A stretch of DNA of 63,343 bases from Scalindua sp964437425 (lineage in GTDB: Bacteria > Planctomycetota > Brocadiia > Brocadiales > Scalinduaceae): positions 1 to 63,343 of the forward strand of contig CAYTGO010000014.1 of the NCBI GenBank assembly GCA_964437425.1, read 5' to 3'. Both the position numbers and the translations under genes were made by a program. A model generated the notes under the pieces. The model did no database searches and was not told the origin of the DNA. It saw nothing but the letters and a program-made list of their open reading frames with translations. Position 1 is the first letter of the stretch. Every line of letters begins with the position of its first letter. Shown in pieces: positions 43,692-51,972 of this stretch.

Positions 43692-44111
43692 TCAGTCGGT
43701 TTCTGATGGAGAGGGGATGTGTTTGGATTGTGTTTTGGTTATTGATACCTGAATTAATAACAATATCCATGCTGAAATCAGAAGCATGCCTCCGATAGGA
43801 GTGATCATGCTTATCTTGATATTTGCAAGTGCGAGTAAATAGAGTGAACCTGAAAACAGCACAGTGCCCGCTATTGTACCGAAGATAGAGAGGTTCATTA
43901 ATCTTCCTGGATATCTGCGTTCTAATAATCCTAATATCAATAAAAACAGGGCATGATAAATTTGATATTTGGTTCCTATCTGAAAAGACTTTAACGCTTC
44001 TGCCGGATACCCTTTCAGGGCATGACTACCTACCGCACCCAGAATAATTCCGGTAGCGCCAAAGAATAAACCTGCTATCAGACTTGCTTTTTCTATCTTA
44101 CTCATGCTCAC
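43692..44111 (-). CDS. DUF423 small membrane protein
   Basis: A 139-residue protein with four transmembrane helices and the DUF423 pattern: GATGIILGAVGSHALKG, FQIGTKYQIYHALFLLILG, GTVLFSGSLYLLAL and MITPIGGMLLISAW. Function of the family is unknown. Two near start codons exist (44111 and 44105); the internal Met-Ser-Lys start aligns better with relatives. It is separate from its neighbours by spacers on both sides. Confidence 0.88.
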   Translation of the reverse strand: MSMSKIEKASLIAGLFFGATGIILGAVGSHALKGYPAEALKSFQIGTKYQIYHALFLLILGLLERRYPGRLMNLSIFGTIAGTVLFSGSLYLLALANIKISMITPIGGMLLISAWILLLIQVSITKTQSKHIPSPSETD

Positions 44112-44243
44112 ATACTATCGTATGTGAGCAGGTGGATACAAGTAATAAATCTTGTCGGGTATTGGGGGCTTAAAATAAATAGTTTGATAGAAAGATAATA
44201 AGAGATAAAATCCATTTGTAATTGTCCTTCTTCTAATAACATA

Positions 44244-45206
44244 ATGCCATTAATAAACAGATCTAATTATCGAGCACCACTGTTTCTGCAAAACGGACAT
44301 GTACAATCGATCTATCCAACGTTGTTCAGAAAGTTTGATACCGGTTTTTATGAGAGGGAACGTATTTTTACACCGGATGATGATTTTCTTGATATTGACT
44401 GGTCAAAAACAGGCAGCAATAAGTTAGCAATTATTTCTCATGGCTTAGAGGGGAGTTCGCATCGAAATTATGTAGTCGGAATGGTGAAGATGCTTAACCG
44501 AAACGGATGGGATGTTCTTGCATGGAATTACAGGTCCTGTTCCGGAGAGATGAACCGCCGGTTACGTTTTTACAATAGTGGCACGATTGATGATTTAGAA
44601 TGTGTAATACAACATGCTGTGAAGATGGAGTCTTATAAAGAAATTGTTTTAACAGGCTTCAGTATGGGGGGAAATTTATCACTACTTTATCTTGGTAGTA
44701 AAGGCAGTCGGGTTGATAGTAAAATAGGGAGAGCCGTTGTCTTTTCTGTTCCTTGTGACTTGAAAGCAAGCACTCAGGAACTTGCAAAGTTTAAGAATAA
44801 AATATACATGAAGCGGTTCTTGGTAACTTTGCATCAGAAAATAAGGGCTAAGATGAAACTAATGCCCGGCCAGATAAATGATGACGATTATCACCTAATA
44901 AAAAATTTTAAAGATTATGATGACCGGTATACCGCACCACTTCACGGCTTTAAAAATGCGGAAGATTACTGGAACAAATGCAGTAGCAATCGATTTATTC
45001 CGGAGATTAAGATTCCAACTTTAATTGTCAATGCACGCAATGATCCTTTTATTGCAGATGGTTGTTATCCGGTCAGGGAGACATCAGATAGCAAAAGCGT
45101 TTATTTAGAGATGCCTGCGTCGGGTGGCCATGTAGGATTTATGCAATTTAAAAAAGATAAGAGCTACTGGTCGGAAGAGCGTGCAATCGAATTTCTAAAG
45201 AGCTAA
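44244..45206 (+). CDS. YheT/ABHD1-type alpha/beta hydrolase
   Basis: A 320-residue alpha/beta hydrolase of the YheT group. It begins with the family's PLFLQNGHVQSIYPTLFRK. The oxyanion region is ISHGLEGSS, the nucleophile elbow is GFSMGGN (Ser about 139), the Asp is in NARNDPFIA (about 270), and the His is in GGHVGFM (about 300), so the triad is complete. Characterised relatives are esterases with poorly known substrates. It is a stand-alone gene. Confidence 0.88.
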   Translation: MPLINRSNYRAPLFLQNGHVQSIYPTLFRKFDTGFYERERIFTPDDDFLDIDWSKTGSNKLAIISHGLEGSSHRNYVVGMVKMLNRNGWDVLAWNYRSCSGEMNRRLRFYNSGTIDDLECVIQHAVKMESYKEIVLTGFSMGGNLSLLYLGSKGSRVDSKIGRAVVFSVPCDLKASTQELAKFKNKIYMKRFLVTLHQKIRAKMKLMPGQINDDDYHLIKNFKDYDDRYTAPLHGFKNAEDYWNKCSSNRFIPEIKIPTLIVNARNDPFIADGCYPVRETSDSKSVYLEMPASGGHVGFMQFKKDKSYWSEERAIEFLKS

Positions 45207-45427
45207 ACTTCTTTTTCATTCTTGCATTTTTTTTAAGTAACAATGTATATAAAAAATTTGTGACCCATCTGGCCTGAACTCGATTCAGGAACTCTTTGTA
45301 AGTTCCTTTCGCGAATTCTCAATTCACCAGAGCACGGTTTGGGCGTTAAGATAACACGCAAAGTACGCATAAAGTTAAATAATTATGTTAGTAGACAAAT
45401 AACTATTATTTCTGTAGGATGCGAATT

Positions 45428-45805
45428 ATGGAAAATATAACAAAAGGCCAAATGGAAGCAAAAATAAGTGAGTCAATAATTAAGTTCGAAAAGGAGTTTA
45501 TGGGTAGAGGTCCCAGGGAAACTGTTAGCTATATAATAAAGGATGCTATCTTTATACGGCTTAAAGGTGTTCTTACTCCGGCTGAAGAACAGCTGGCGAA
45601 GACCTCTGAAGGCGCAAAACTGATAAAAAAGACTCGTGTTGAATTATTAGAGAGTGGAATGGCTTTGTTGGGCAAAATTGTTTTTGATATTACTGGTTGT
45701 GAAGTAACAAGTATGCATTCAGATATATGTACAAAAACCGGAGAGAAGATAATTGTTTTCATAATAGACCGGAATCTTGAATTAAAGTTTAAGAGCTCGA
45801 AATAG
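45428..45805 (+). CDS. DUF2294 protein, copy 1
   Basis: 125 residues from the ATG at 45428, which aligns with the start of the copy at 55116; an earlier ATG at 45419 adds three residues. Typical DUF2294 pattern: FMGRGPRETVSYIIKD, LTPAEEQLAKTSEGAKLI, TRVELLES and VTSMHSDICTKTGEKIIVF. It is a small soluble protein of unknown role. It is about 85% identical by eye to 55116-55484, and a decayed third copy lies at 61093-61416. All three sit near structured RNA elements, here A and B just downstream. Confidence 0.85.
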   Translation: MENITKGQMEAKISESIIKFEKEFMGRGPRETVSYIIKDAIFIRLKGVLTPAEEQLAKTSEGAKLIKKTRVELLESGMALLGKIVFDITGCEVTSMHSDICTKTGEKIIVFIIDRNLELKFKSSK

Positions 45806-45869
45806 AATAAGCGTTATTGAGGTCATAAGATAGTTAAATACTTAGAATAGGAATATCACTAAAAAGCAC

Positions 45870-45898
45870 TTGATTTTTATATTTCTTTAAATTATACT
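45870..45898 (+). promoter_or_regulatory. Promoter of element A
   Basis: TTGATT (45870-45875), a 17-base spacer and TATACT (45893-45898). Predicted start is about 8 bases before element A. The same spaced boxes precede elements C, G and H. Confidence 0.65.
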
Positions 45899-45912
45899 TT
45901 CACGAAATAAAA

Positions 45913-46020
45913 GGAAGACTGCGTAAGAATTCTTTAAGTAACAAAGGATTGTTGCAAAGTAAGCCGAGATCATTTCTTCAAATACTCATAAAAGAGTACG
46001 GAATGATGTCGGCTTTTTTT
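45913..46020 (+). promoter_or_regulatory. Structured leader element A (riboswitch-like, with terminator), first of a tandem pair
   Basis: The 5' box GGAAGACTGCGTAAG is followed by a hairpin (AATTCTTT/AAAGGATT), the 3' box GTTGCAAAGTAAGCC, and a terminator in which GCCGA...CATT pairs with AATGATGTCGGC before a T-run. The last bases of the conserved box (AAGCC) are also the first bases of the terminator stem, so forming one structure would break the other. That is the usual logic of a transcription-control riboswitch. Confidence 0.75.
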
Positions 46021-46134
46021 GTGTTTAATTCTAAAAAAGTTTTTCAGGGAACAATCTAGAGATTGTGGTTGTATTCACTGACAGTAAAAAAATTTTTATT
46101 TGTTGGATAGGTATAAAATATTTAATGTGGTGAG

Positions 46135-46242
46135 GGAAGATTATACAAGGGTTTCTTAAGAATAAGGAACCGTTGAAGAGTAAGCCAACACCTGTCAATT
46201 TGTTCTCGTAAAAGGGGATTAGTGATGGGGTTGGCTTTTTTT
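46135..46242 (+). promoter_or_regulatory. Structured leader element B, second of the tandem pair upstream of the cytochrome-barrel gene
   Basis: GGAAGATTATACAAG, hairpin GGTTTCTT/AAGGAACC, 3' box GTTGAAGAGTAAGCCAA, then a terminator closing with TTGGC and seven Ts. The hairpin bases differ from element A but keep pairing, which is covariation. It lies 55 bases before the TTG start of the gene at 46298. Confidence 0.75.
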
Positions 46243-46297
46243 ATTTATATGAAACGCTGCAAAGCTGTGAGGGAAAATTAATCAGGAGAAGGTACAA

Positions 46298-48784
46298 TTG
46301 AACAAGAGAAATAATAGTTGGATAATTGGGTTTATTGTAATTTTTCTTATGGGTTCTGTTATTAACGGAACTGCTAAAGCGACTGAAAAGGCAGACATAG
46401 GGAAAGATAAAATAGACGCAAAACACATAATTGAAACGGTCTGTACTAAATGTCACAACATCAACAGGATTGTATATTCGCCAGATCGAGACGTGCGTGA
46501 CTGGGTACAGATAATTGCATTTGCCAATCGAAAAGAAAAATTTATTACTAAAGAAGAGATGGTCGCAGTAATTGAATGGCTTCAAGTCAATCGTAAAGAG
46601 CTGAAACCAGCACCTGTGGATATAGATGGGTTAACAACTGGATTTGATCCTGACATGAAAGATTTTCTCGTTAAGAACAAATGTCTCATGTGTCATACCG
46701 GAGACAGAATTCAGCAGAAAGCAGGTTTATTGAGTACAGAAGAGTGGCAGGGTATTTTATCCCGTATGAAATTAAAAGGGCCTGGTCTCCTTAAAGGTGC
46801 GGATACTGATAAAGCAGCAGAATATTTATCAAATGTTCATATACAAATACCAGATAATATTGCAAGTAGTGTGAAAGATACTGAAGATAAGCTTGATATT
46901 GATGAATTAATAGAAGAAGCTTTTTCTGAAGAGCTCAATCCTAAACAAATTGTTAATTCTTTCTGTATTAAATGTCATAATATTAACAGAATTGCGTATT
47001 CACCAAAAAGAGGAACTGATGATTGGCTTAAGTTATTGTCAAGCCATATTGAAATGGATCAAAAAATTAAAAGCACTCTGTCTCGTAACGAAATAGTTGA
47101 TGTATGTAACTTCCTTTCTAATAGCAACCAGGAATTAGAACCTGTAAAAGTAGATACAAAAGAATTAACAAAGAATCTGGATCCTGAAACAGGAAATTTG
47201 TTAATAAAAAATTATTGTCTGGACTGTCACACGGGAGATAGAATCATTAAAAAAATGAGCGAATTAAATTCGACAGAATGGGAACATGTTGTTGACCGTA
47301 TGTACACAAAGGCCCCTGGGCTACTAAATGATGTTGATAAACATGACCTTGCAACACATTTGTTTGATCAGTACCTTGTGACAAAAATAGAAAAAGGTGC
47401 AAGAAAAGGGAAAGGGATATTTAAAGGGTTATATTATAAATATTCTGGTTCTGTGGATATCTGGAGTGAAATGAGAGACAACTACGATTTTAATGATGAG
47501 ACGAGTAACGATACAAGTTCTGCAAGACGACAACAGGGATTTACTGAGGGTAAAGCCATTTTACGCGGAGAACTCTTTGATCCTGATCGTTGGAAGTTAC
47601 ACCTGGCTATCGGTGGTCACGCCCTTCTTGACAGGGGAAATGTATCACTTGAAAATAATTCTTTTAGAAGAGAAGACGATGACGAAGAAACTGATCTGGC
47701 ACTTGAAGAGTCATGGCTTCAAGTGGCAGTCAACAAGAAGTTCAATATAAACATTAAGGCAGGCATACAGGACTACAAATCTGATTTTATTGGCTCTATA
47801 TATAATGATACCGATCTGGGTCTGCGCGTTACCGGTTCTTATAAGGGGGTTGATTGGAGCCTTTACGGTACTAACAGGCTGGAAAATGACCTGCTTTCTG
47901 ATTTTAACCAGATATCAAGTTTTCGTGATCAGCAGGTATATATTGCACACCTTCAATTTAACATCGGTAAAACAACAGTAAAACCGTCAATACATTTCAA
48001 CATTGACGAAGAGGGTGATCATGGGCGTGGACGTGTTGGCAGGGAAGAAGATGTAGAAGCGTTCTACGTCGGTTTTACCACTTATGGACCAATTGGGCGA
48101 GTAAATCTGCTTACAGGGCTCTATGGAGTTTTTGGAAGCCAGGATAACGTCTCATTAATGGGGGCCATACCGTTGAGAGATCAAAATGTAAGAGCATTTG
48201 CCGGATACATTGACGTTTCGTATCCAATGCTGAATGGAAAGATTACTCCTCATACCGGAGTGTTTTATGTCTCAGGTGATAGTGACCCTTTCGACGGTGA
48301 TGCAACAGGGTTCGATGCAATCTCTGATCATGTGGATGTCTGGGGCTCTAAAGGTTTTATGATAGATGATCGCGTCGCATTAGGAGCGCTGGGTGGCCGT
48401 ACTTTCATGAGGCATGATAGTCCTTACACTTCACTCAGAGACACTGATGCTAATTCTAACTTTGTAAATCCCGGTGCAGTGGCTGTCAATATTGGTTTAA
48501 ACGCAAAACCATTTGATAAGCTTTCTTTAGATACAAACTTTACTCAATTCTGGTGGAGAGAAACTGATTCCCTTGAGGCGATTCTGGGGGCGTTAGGCAT
48601 ACCGGATAATCTGGGTAATACATTAGGGTTTGAGTGTAACATGGAAGCACGTTATAAACTTACAGATAAACTTAACATCGATGCATCCGGTACGATCTAT
48701 AAGACTAACCAGGATTTAAGGAATGTTTACGGAGATAATGATATGGCGATCAACATTACTGGTGGAATTCAGTTTAATTTCTGA
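46298..48784 (+). CDS. Tetrahaem cytochrome c fused to an outer-membrane beta-barrel
   Basis: An 828-residue exported protein. TTG start 46298 with GGAGAAGG nine bases upstream. A signal peptide (to about residue 30) is followed by two repeated dihaem modules: C49TKCH and C129LMCH, then C223IKCH and C307LDCH, so four covalent haems. From about 365 to the end the sequence turns into alternating amphipathic beta-strands with many Asp/Asn turns and a C-terminal aromatic (INITGGIQFNF), as in porins. Haem domain and barrel in one chain suggest electron transfer across the outer membrane. The function is an inference. Two structured RNA elements (A, B) precede it. Confidence 0.8.
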   Translation: MNKRNNSWIIGFIVIFLMGSVINGTAKATEKADIGKDKIDAKHIIETVCTKCHNINRIVYSPDRDVRDWVQIIAFANRKEKFITKEEMVAVIEWLQVNRKELKPAPVDIDGLTTGFDPDMKDFLVKNKCLMCHTGDRIQQKAGLLSTEEWQGILSRMKLKGPGLLKGADTDKAAEYLSNVHIQIPDNIASSVKDTEDKLDIDELIEEAFSEELNPKQIVNSFCIKCHNINRIAYSPKRGTDDWLKLLSSHIEMDQKIKSTLSRNEIVDVCNFLSNSNQELEPVKVDTKELTKNLDPETGNLLIKNYCLDCHTGDRIIKKMSELNSTEWEHVVDRMYTKAPGLLNDVDKHDLATHLFDQYLVTKIEKGARKGKGIFKGLYYKYSGSVDIWSEMRDNYDFNDETSNDTSSARRQQGFTEGKAILRGELFDPDRWKLHLAIGGHALLDRGNVSLENNSFRREDDDEETDLALEESWLQVAVNKKFNINIKAGIQDYKSDFIGSIYNDTDLGLRVTGSYKGVDWSLYGTNRLENDLLSDFNQISSFRDQQVYIAHLQFNIGKTTVKPSIHFNIDEEGDHGRGRVGREEDVEAFYVGFTTYGPIGRVNLLTGLYGVFGSQDNVSLMGAIPLRDQNVRAFAGYIDVSYPMLNGKITPHTGVFYVSGDSDPFDGDATGFDAISDHVDVWGSKGFMIDDRVALGALGGRTFMRHDSPYTSLRDTDANSNFVNPGAVAVNIGLNAKPFDKLSLDTNFTQFWWRETDSLEAILGALGIPDNLGNTLGFECNMEARYKLTDKLNIDASGTIYKTNQDLRNVYGDNDMAINITGGIQFNF

Positions 48785-48866
48785 TTATAAAATTTCGCTA
48801 CCCAATCTTGGCAGAAATAATAACTGCGTAATAAGTGCAATAATTTAAACAGGCGGGAGATGCCCA

Positions 48867-49478
48867 TTGAACAAAACAAATAATAATTGGATAATTGGAT
48901 TTATTGTAATTGTTCTTTTGGGATCTGTTATAAACGTAACTGCTGAAGCAACTGAAAAGACAAACATAGAAAAAGAAAAAATAGACGCAAAACGCATAAT
49001 TGGAACGGTCTGTACTAAATGTCACAATATTAATAGAATTGTTTTTTCACCAGATAGAGGTGTACGTGACTGGATCCGGATAATTGCATTTGCCAATCGA
49101 AAAGAACATTTTGTTACTAAAGAAGAAATGAAAGCAGTGGTTGAATGGCTTAAAGACCATCTTAATGAGTTAAAACCAGCACCTGTAGATTTAGAGGAGC
49201 TGGCTAAAGAATTTGATACCACAACAAAAGAGTTTCTTATTAAGAACCATTGCCTTATATGTCATAATGGAGACAGAATTCAACAAAAAGCAGGCTTATT
49301 GAGTACACAGGAGTGGAAAGGTATTATGTACCGTATGAAATTAAAATCGCCTGACCTCCTTAAAGATACGAGTACTGAAAAAGCAGCAGAATATTTATCA
49401 AATTTTCATCTTCAAGCAGCAGATGACATTGCAGAGAATATGAAGGATGTTATAGAAAGACTTGAGAAGGGAAAATGA
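48867..49478 (+). CDS. Dihaem cytochrome c, paralogue of the first module of the preceding gene
   Basis: A 203-residue exported protein with TTG start 48867 and a signal peptide nearly identical to the neighbour's. C49TKCH and C129LICH lie at exactly the same positions as the first two haem sites of the gene at 46298, and the sequence around them (CHNINRI, CHNGDRI, KAGLLST, EWxGIMYRMKLK) is highly similar. It lacks the second module and the barrel. It most likely arose by partial tandem duplication and could act as a soluble electron carrier for the larger protein. Confidence 0.85.
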   Translation: MNKTNNNWIIGFIVIVLLGSVINVTAEATEKTNIEKEKIDAKRIIGTVCTKCHNINRIVFSPDRGVRDWIRIIAFANRKEHFVTKEEMKAVVEWLKDHLNELKPAPVDLEELAKEFDTTTKEFLIKNHCLICHNGDRIQQKAGLLSTQEWKGIMYRMKLKSPDLLKDTSTEKAAEYLSNFHLQAADDIAENMKDVIERLEKGK

Positions 49479-49613
49479 TTGGAGCCTTTATGGTATTCAT
49501 AATAAAGATAATATAGAAGAGTGGTATTACTTACAAACATGTAAATAGAGATAGTTCCAGCCCAAGTGTGGCTTTTGCTCGTTCAAAGTATTATATCAAT
49601 TACTCTGAATTTT

Positions 49614-50792
49614 TTAATGTTTTGATCTTATGTCAAAAATTGTCATAGCTCCGTGTGGATAAACACCAGCACTCACCATGCCTTTCATGTTGTGGTCATG
49701 AGCAATGCTTATACCCGGTCCAATATTACAAGATAGACATATTCTCTTTGAAGTCGCTTCTGGGATTTTGTAGAGGATATCATATCTTTCTCCGGATCCA
49801 ATACGTAAGGAGTCATGTTCGAATGGGGATTTTAACTTCCTTCCATCCTTGCCAATTGTTAAACCGTGGTGCCCGTGTGGATGCCATATATAGATATGGT
49901 CGTATCCTATAGCCATTAATCTGATCAAAACAGTCTCGCCATCGTAGGCAACAATTCTTGTTCCAGGGTCATTAACGGTAGAGAAAGGGTTCTTTAGGTT
50001 ATCAGTAAATATCCTGCCATTGATCATAAAATAATCTGACTCCCAATCTAATGCGCGTCTTATATGGCCAAGGGTCCTAAGCATTTCCATATATTGACTA
50101 TCTATTTCACTAAAAAATATGGTGTATTCTCTGTCATATTTATAACCGTAAATCCGCTTAGGTTTTTTTTCAATAATTAATGGGAAATACATTCCAGCCA
50201 TTATATGGTTAGTTGAATCAACATGACAATGACCCATATATGACCCTTCAATATCGTCAGGTATTGTCAGTAAATACCTAAATACCTCACCTGGATACAC
50301 TGCAGGATAAGGCAACTTAGGGACACCATCAACGTATGGAATTAAATCCAGACCATGAAAGTGAATAGTGTGCGAAACATTATTAACACCAGAGTGTTCC
50401 TCCGTTTCATACCATCCGGCGTTATGGAGAACAATAACGTAGTTTTTACCTGATCTTAAACGTATTTCATCTCCTGGTACTTTTAGTGGTAATAATTTAG
50501 TATCTCTATCCTCCTTTGTTTTAATCTCTCCAACATCAGCAAAATTTTTTGCATGGGTAAATCCCCAGATATAAATTGAGTTTCCATCAGCCATTTTCTG
50601 ATAACCATCAATTGCATAAAGATGAAACTCCCGTTCTATTTTGCGCTTCTTACTTAATTTTTCAAATTCACTCTCCATTATTGCATTTCCAGGTATTGTT
50701 TGTTCAGCAGCATTAACTTCCAATGTAAATATGAGAGTAATCAGGGATGCAAAAAGGAAGAATAGTTGAGACAGTCTTATTAGAATATGCAT
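49614..50792 (-). CDS. Multicopper oxidase family protein, exported
   Basis: 392 residues from the ATG at 50792, which starts the hydrophobic signal peptide directly; a GTG at 50831 would add 13 residues. Copper motifs: HTIHFHGLD, GSYMGHCHVDSTNHIMAGM (type-1 and trinuclear ligands, His-Cys-His ... His ... Met) and IWHPHGHHG. The C-terminus has HDHNMKGM. Two or three cupredoxin domains are present; the length and HPHGHHG differ from classical laccases. In a nitrogen-cycle organism a nitrite-reductase-like role is possible, but a nitrite reductase cannot be claimed without alignment. It converges on the dihaem cytochrome. Confidence 0.82.
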   Translation of the reverse strand: MHILIRLSQLFFLFASLITLIFTLEVNAAEQTIPGNAIMESEFEKLSKKRKIEREFHLYAIDGYQKMADGNSIYIWGFTHAKNFADVGEIKTKEDRDTKLLPLKVPGDEIRLRSGKNYVIVLHNAGWYETEEHSGVNNVSHTIHFHGLDLIPYVDGVPKLPYPAVYPGEVFRYLLTIPDDIEGSYMGHCHVDSTNHIMAGMYFPLIIEKKPKRIYGYKYDREYTIFFSEIDSQYMEMLRTLGHIRRALDWESDYFMINGRIFTDNLKNPFSTVNDPGTRIVAYDGETVLIRLMAIGYDHIYIWHPHGHHGLTIGKDGRKLKSPFEHDSLRIGSGERYDILYKIPEATSKRICLSCNIGPGISIAHDHNMKGMVSAGVYPHGAMTIFDIRSKH

Positions 50793-51106
50793 TGTACTGT
50801 TTATATATAAATTTGTTTTGTCGGCAGTCACAGTATTATTCCTTATATCAAAAGTAAATTCTATTCAGAAATTCCAAAGCATAATAATTGCGGCACAATG
50901 GTATATACCAAAGTTTTTAATACATGGAGGGATAGTGCAATAAATTGTTGTCAGCTAATTGAAAATAAAATTGTATCAAAGTAAAATCCAAATGTCAAAG
51001 AAACCAGAGAGGACATCTAAAATTACTGAGAACAGTGTGCTATTTTAGTTTAAAGATTTAAAGGTAAAGCAAATACATTGAAAATTGCAAGATCACAAAA
51101 AAACAT

Positions 51107-51135
51107 TTGATTTTTATATTTCTTTAAATTATACT
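51107..51135 (+). promoter_or_regulatory. Promoter of element C
   Basis: TTGATT (51107-51112), a 17-base spacer, TATACT (51130-51135). Boxes and spacer are nearly identical to those before element A. The preceding 50832-51106 holds no gene. Confidence 0.65.
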
Positions 51136-51149
51136 TTCTTAAAATTAAA

Positions 51150-51254
51150 GGAAGACTACGTAAGAATTCTTTAAGTAAAAAAGAATCGTTGCAAAGTAAG
51201 CCGAAATCATTCCGTACTCTTATAAAGAGTACGGAATGATTTCGGCTTTTTTTT
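51150..51254 (+). promoter_or_regulatory. Structured leader element C
   Basis: GGAAGACTACGTAAG, hairpin AATTCTTT/AAAGAATC, 3' box GTTGCAAAGTAAGCCGA, and a long perfect terminator stem (CCGAAATCATTCCGTACTC with its complement) followed by eight Ts. About 210 bases further on, with no gene between, come elements D to F, so this may be the first aptamer of one long leader. Confidence 0.75.
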
Positions 51255-51463
51255 GTGTTTAAATCTAGAAAAAGTTTAGGTTTTGAAGGCTTTTATTGTA
51301 ACCGTTCAAGAAATATGCGATTCTCTAGTGTTCCGGCAAAAAAACATGTTGAGATAAATGGAACATTCTGGGAATTATGATTGTATGTAAATTCAGAGGT
51401 TGCTGTTGTGGATGAAAACATGTTGTTTTAGTAAGTAGTTTCAATATTTAGCATTCAAGAAGT

Positions 51464-51579
51464 GGCAAGGGGAGACTGAGCAAGGGTCCCGTGAGTAGCT
51501 GGGACTGTTGAAGAGTAGGCCAATGCCCATCAAAGGTTCTCACTAAGAAGGGAACAAACGGTGGCGTTGGCCTTTTTTG
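51464..51579 (+). promoter_or_regulatory. Structured leader element D, first unit of a 138-bp tandem array
   Basis: GGGAGACTGAGCAAG, hairpin GGTCCC/GGGACT, 3' box GTTGAAGAGTAGGCCAA, and a terminator in which GGCCAATGCC pairs with GGCGTTGGCC before six Ts. The next unit starts 138 bases later and is nearly identical. Confidence 0.75.
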
Positions 51580-51601
51580 TTTATATGTAATGGTATTAAC
51601 T

Positions 51602-51801
51602 GGCAAGGGAAGACTGAGCAAGAGTTCCGTGAGTAGCTGGGACTGTTGAAGAGTAGGCCAATGCCCATCAAAGGTTCTCACNNNNNNNNNNNNNNNNNNN
51701 NNNNNNNNNNNNNNNNNNNNNNNNNNNNNNNNNNNNNNNNNNNNNNNNNNNNNNNNNNNNNNNNNNNNNNNNNNNNNNNNNCGGTGGCGTTGGCCTTTTT
51801 T
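51602..51801 (+). promoter_or_regulatory. Structured leader element E, interrupted by an assembly gap
   Basis: GGAAGACTGAGCAAG with hairpin AGTTCC/GGGACT and 3' box as in D. The contig breaks at 51681 and resumes at 51782 inside the terminator arm (CGGTGGCGTTGGCC + Ts). Unit D bridges the same two points with 15 bases, so the N run probably stands for 15 bases plus any whole number of extra units. Confidence 0.65.
51682..51781. other. Assembly gap (100 N) within the tandem array
   Basis: The last 55 bases before the gap are identical to a stretch of unit D, and the first 55 after it are identical to the D/E junction. This is how a k=55 assembler breaks at a repeat it cannot count, so copy number of the array is unresolved. 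Confidence 0.85.
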
Positions 51802-51830
51802 GTTTATATGTAATGGTATTAACTGGCAAG

Positions 51831-51967
51831 GGAAGATTGAGTAAGGACTCTTTTGAGTAAAATGAGCTGTTGAAGAGTATGCCAATACCTGATAAAGCAT
51901 GTTTTCAAAAAATATTAAATACGATAGTGGGCTTAAATTTAAGATATCTGGATGTTATTGGAGGTGA
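51831..51967 (+). promoter_or_regulatory. Structured leader element F, last unit before sulP, without terminator
   Basis: GGAAGATTGAGTAAG, a less regular hairpin (CTCTTTT/AAAATGAG), and 3' box TGTTGAAGAGTATGCCAA. Unlike the others no complementary arm with a T-run follows. Instead CCAATA (51882-51887) can pair with TATTGG (51956-51961), which covers the start of the sulP Shine-Dalgarno GGAGGTG. It may act at translation. Confidence 0.6.
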
Positions 51968-51972
51968 TATAA

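Noticed and set aside
51464..51900. CRISPR array
   Set aside because: The 138-bp repeats have no unique spacers of about 30-40 bases and each unit is a hairpin plus terminator, which fits RNA elements.
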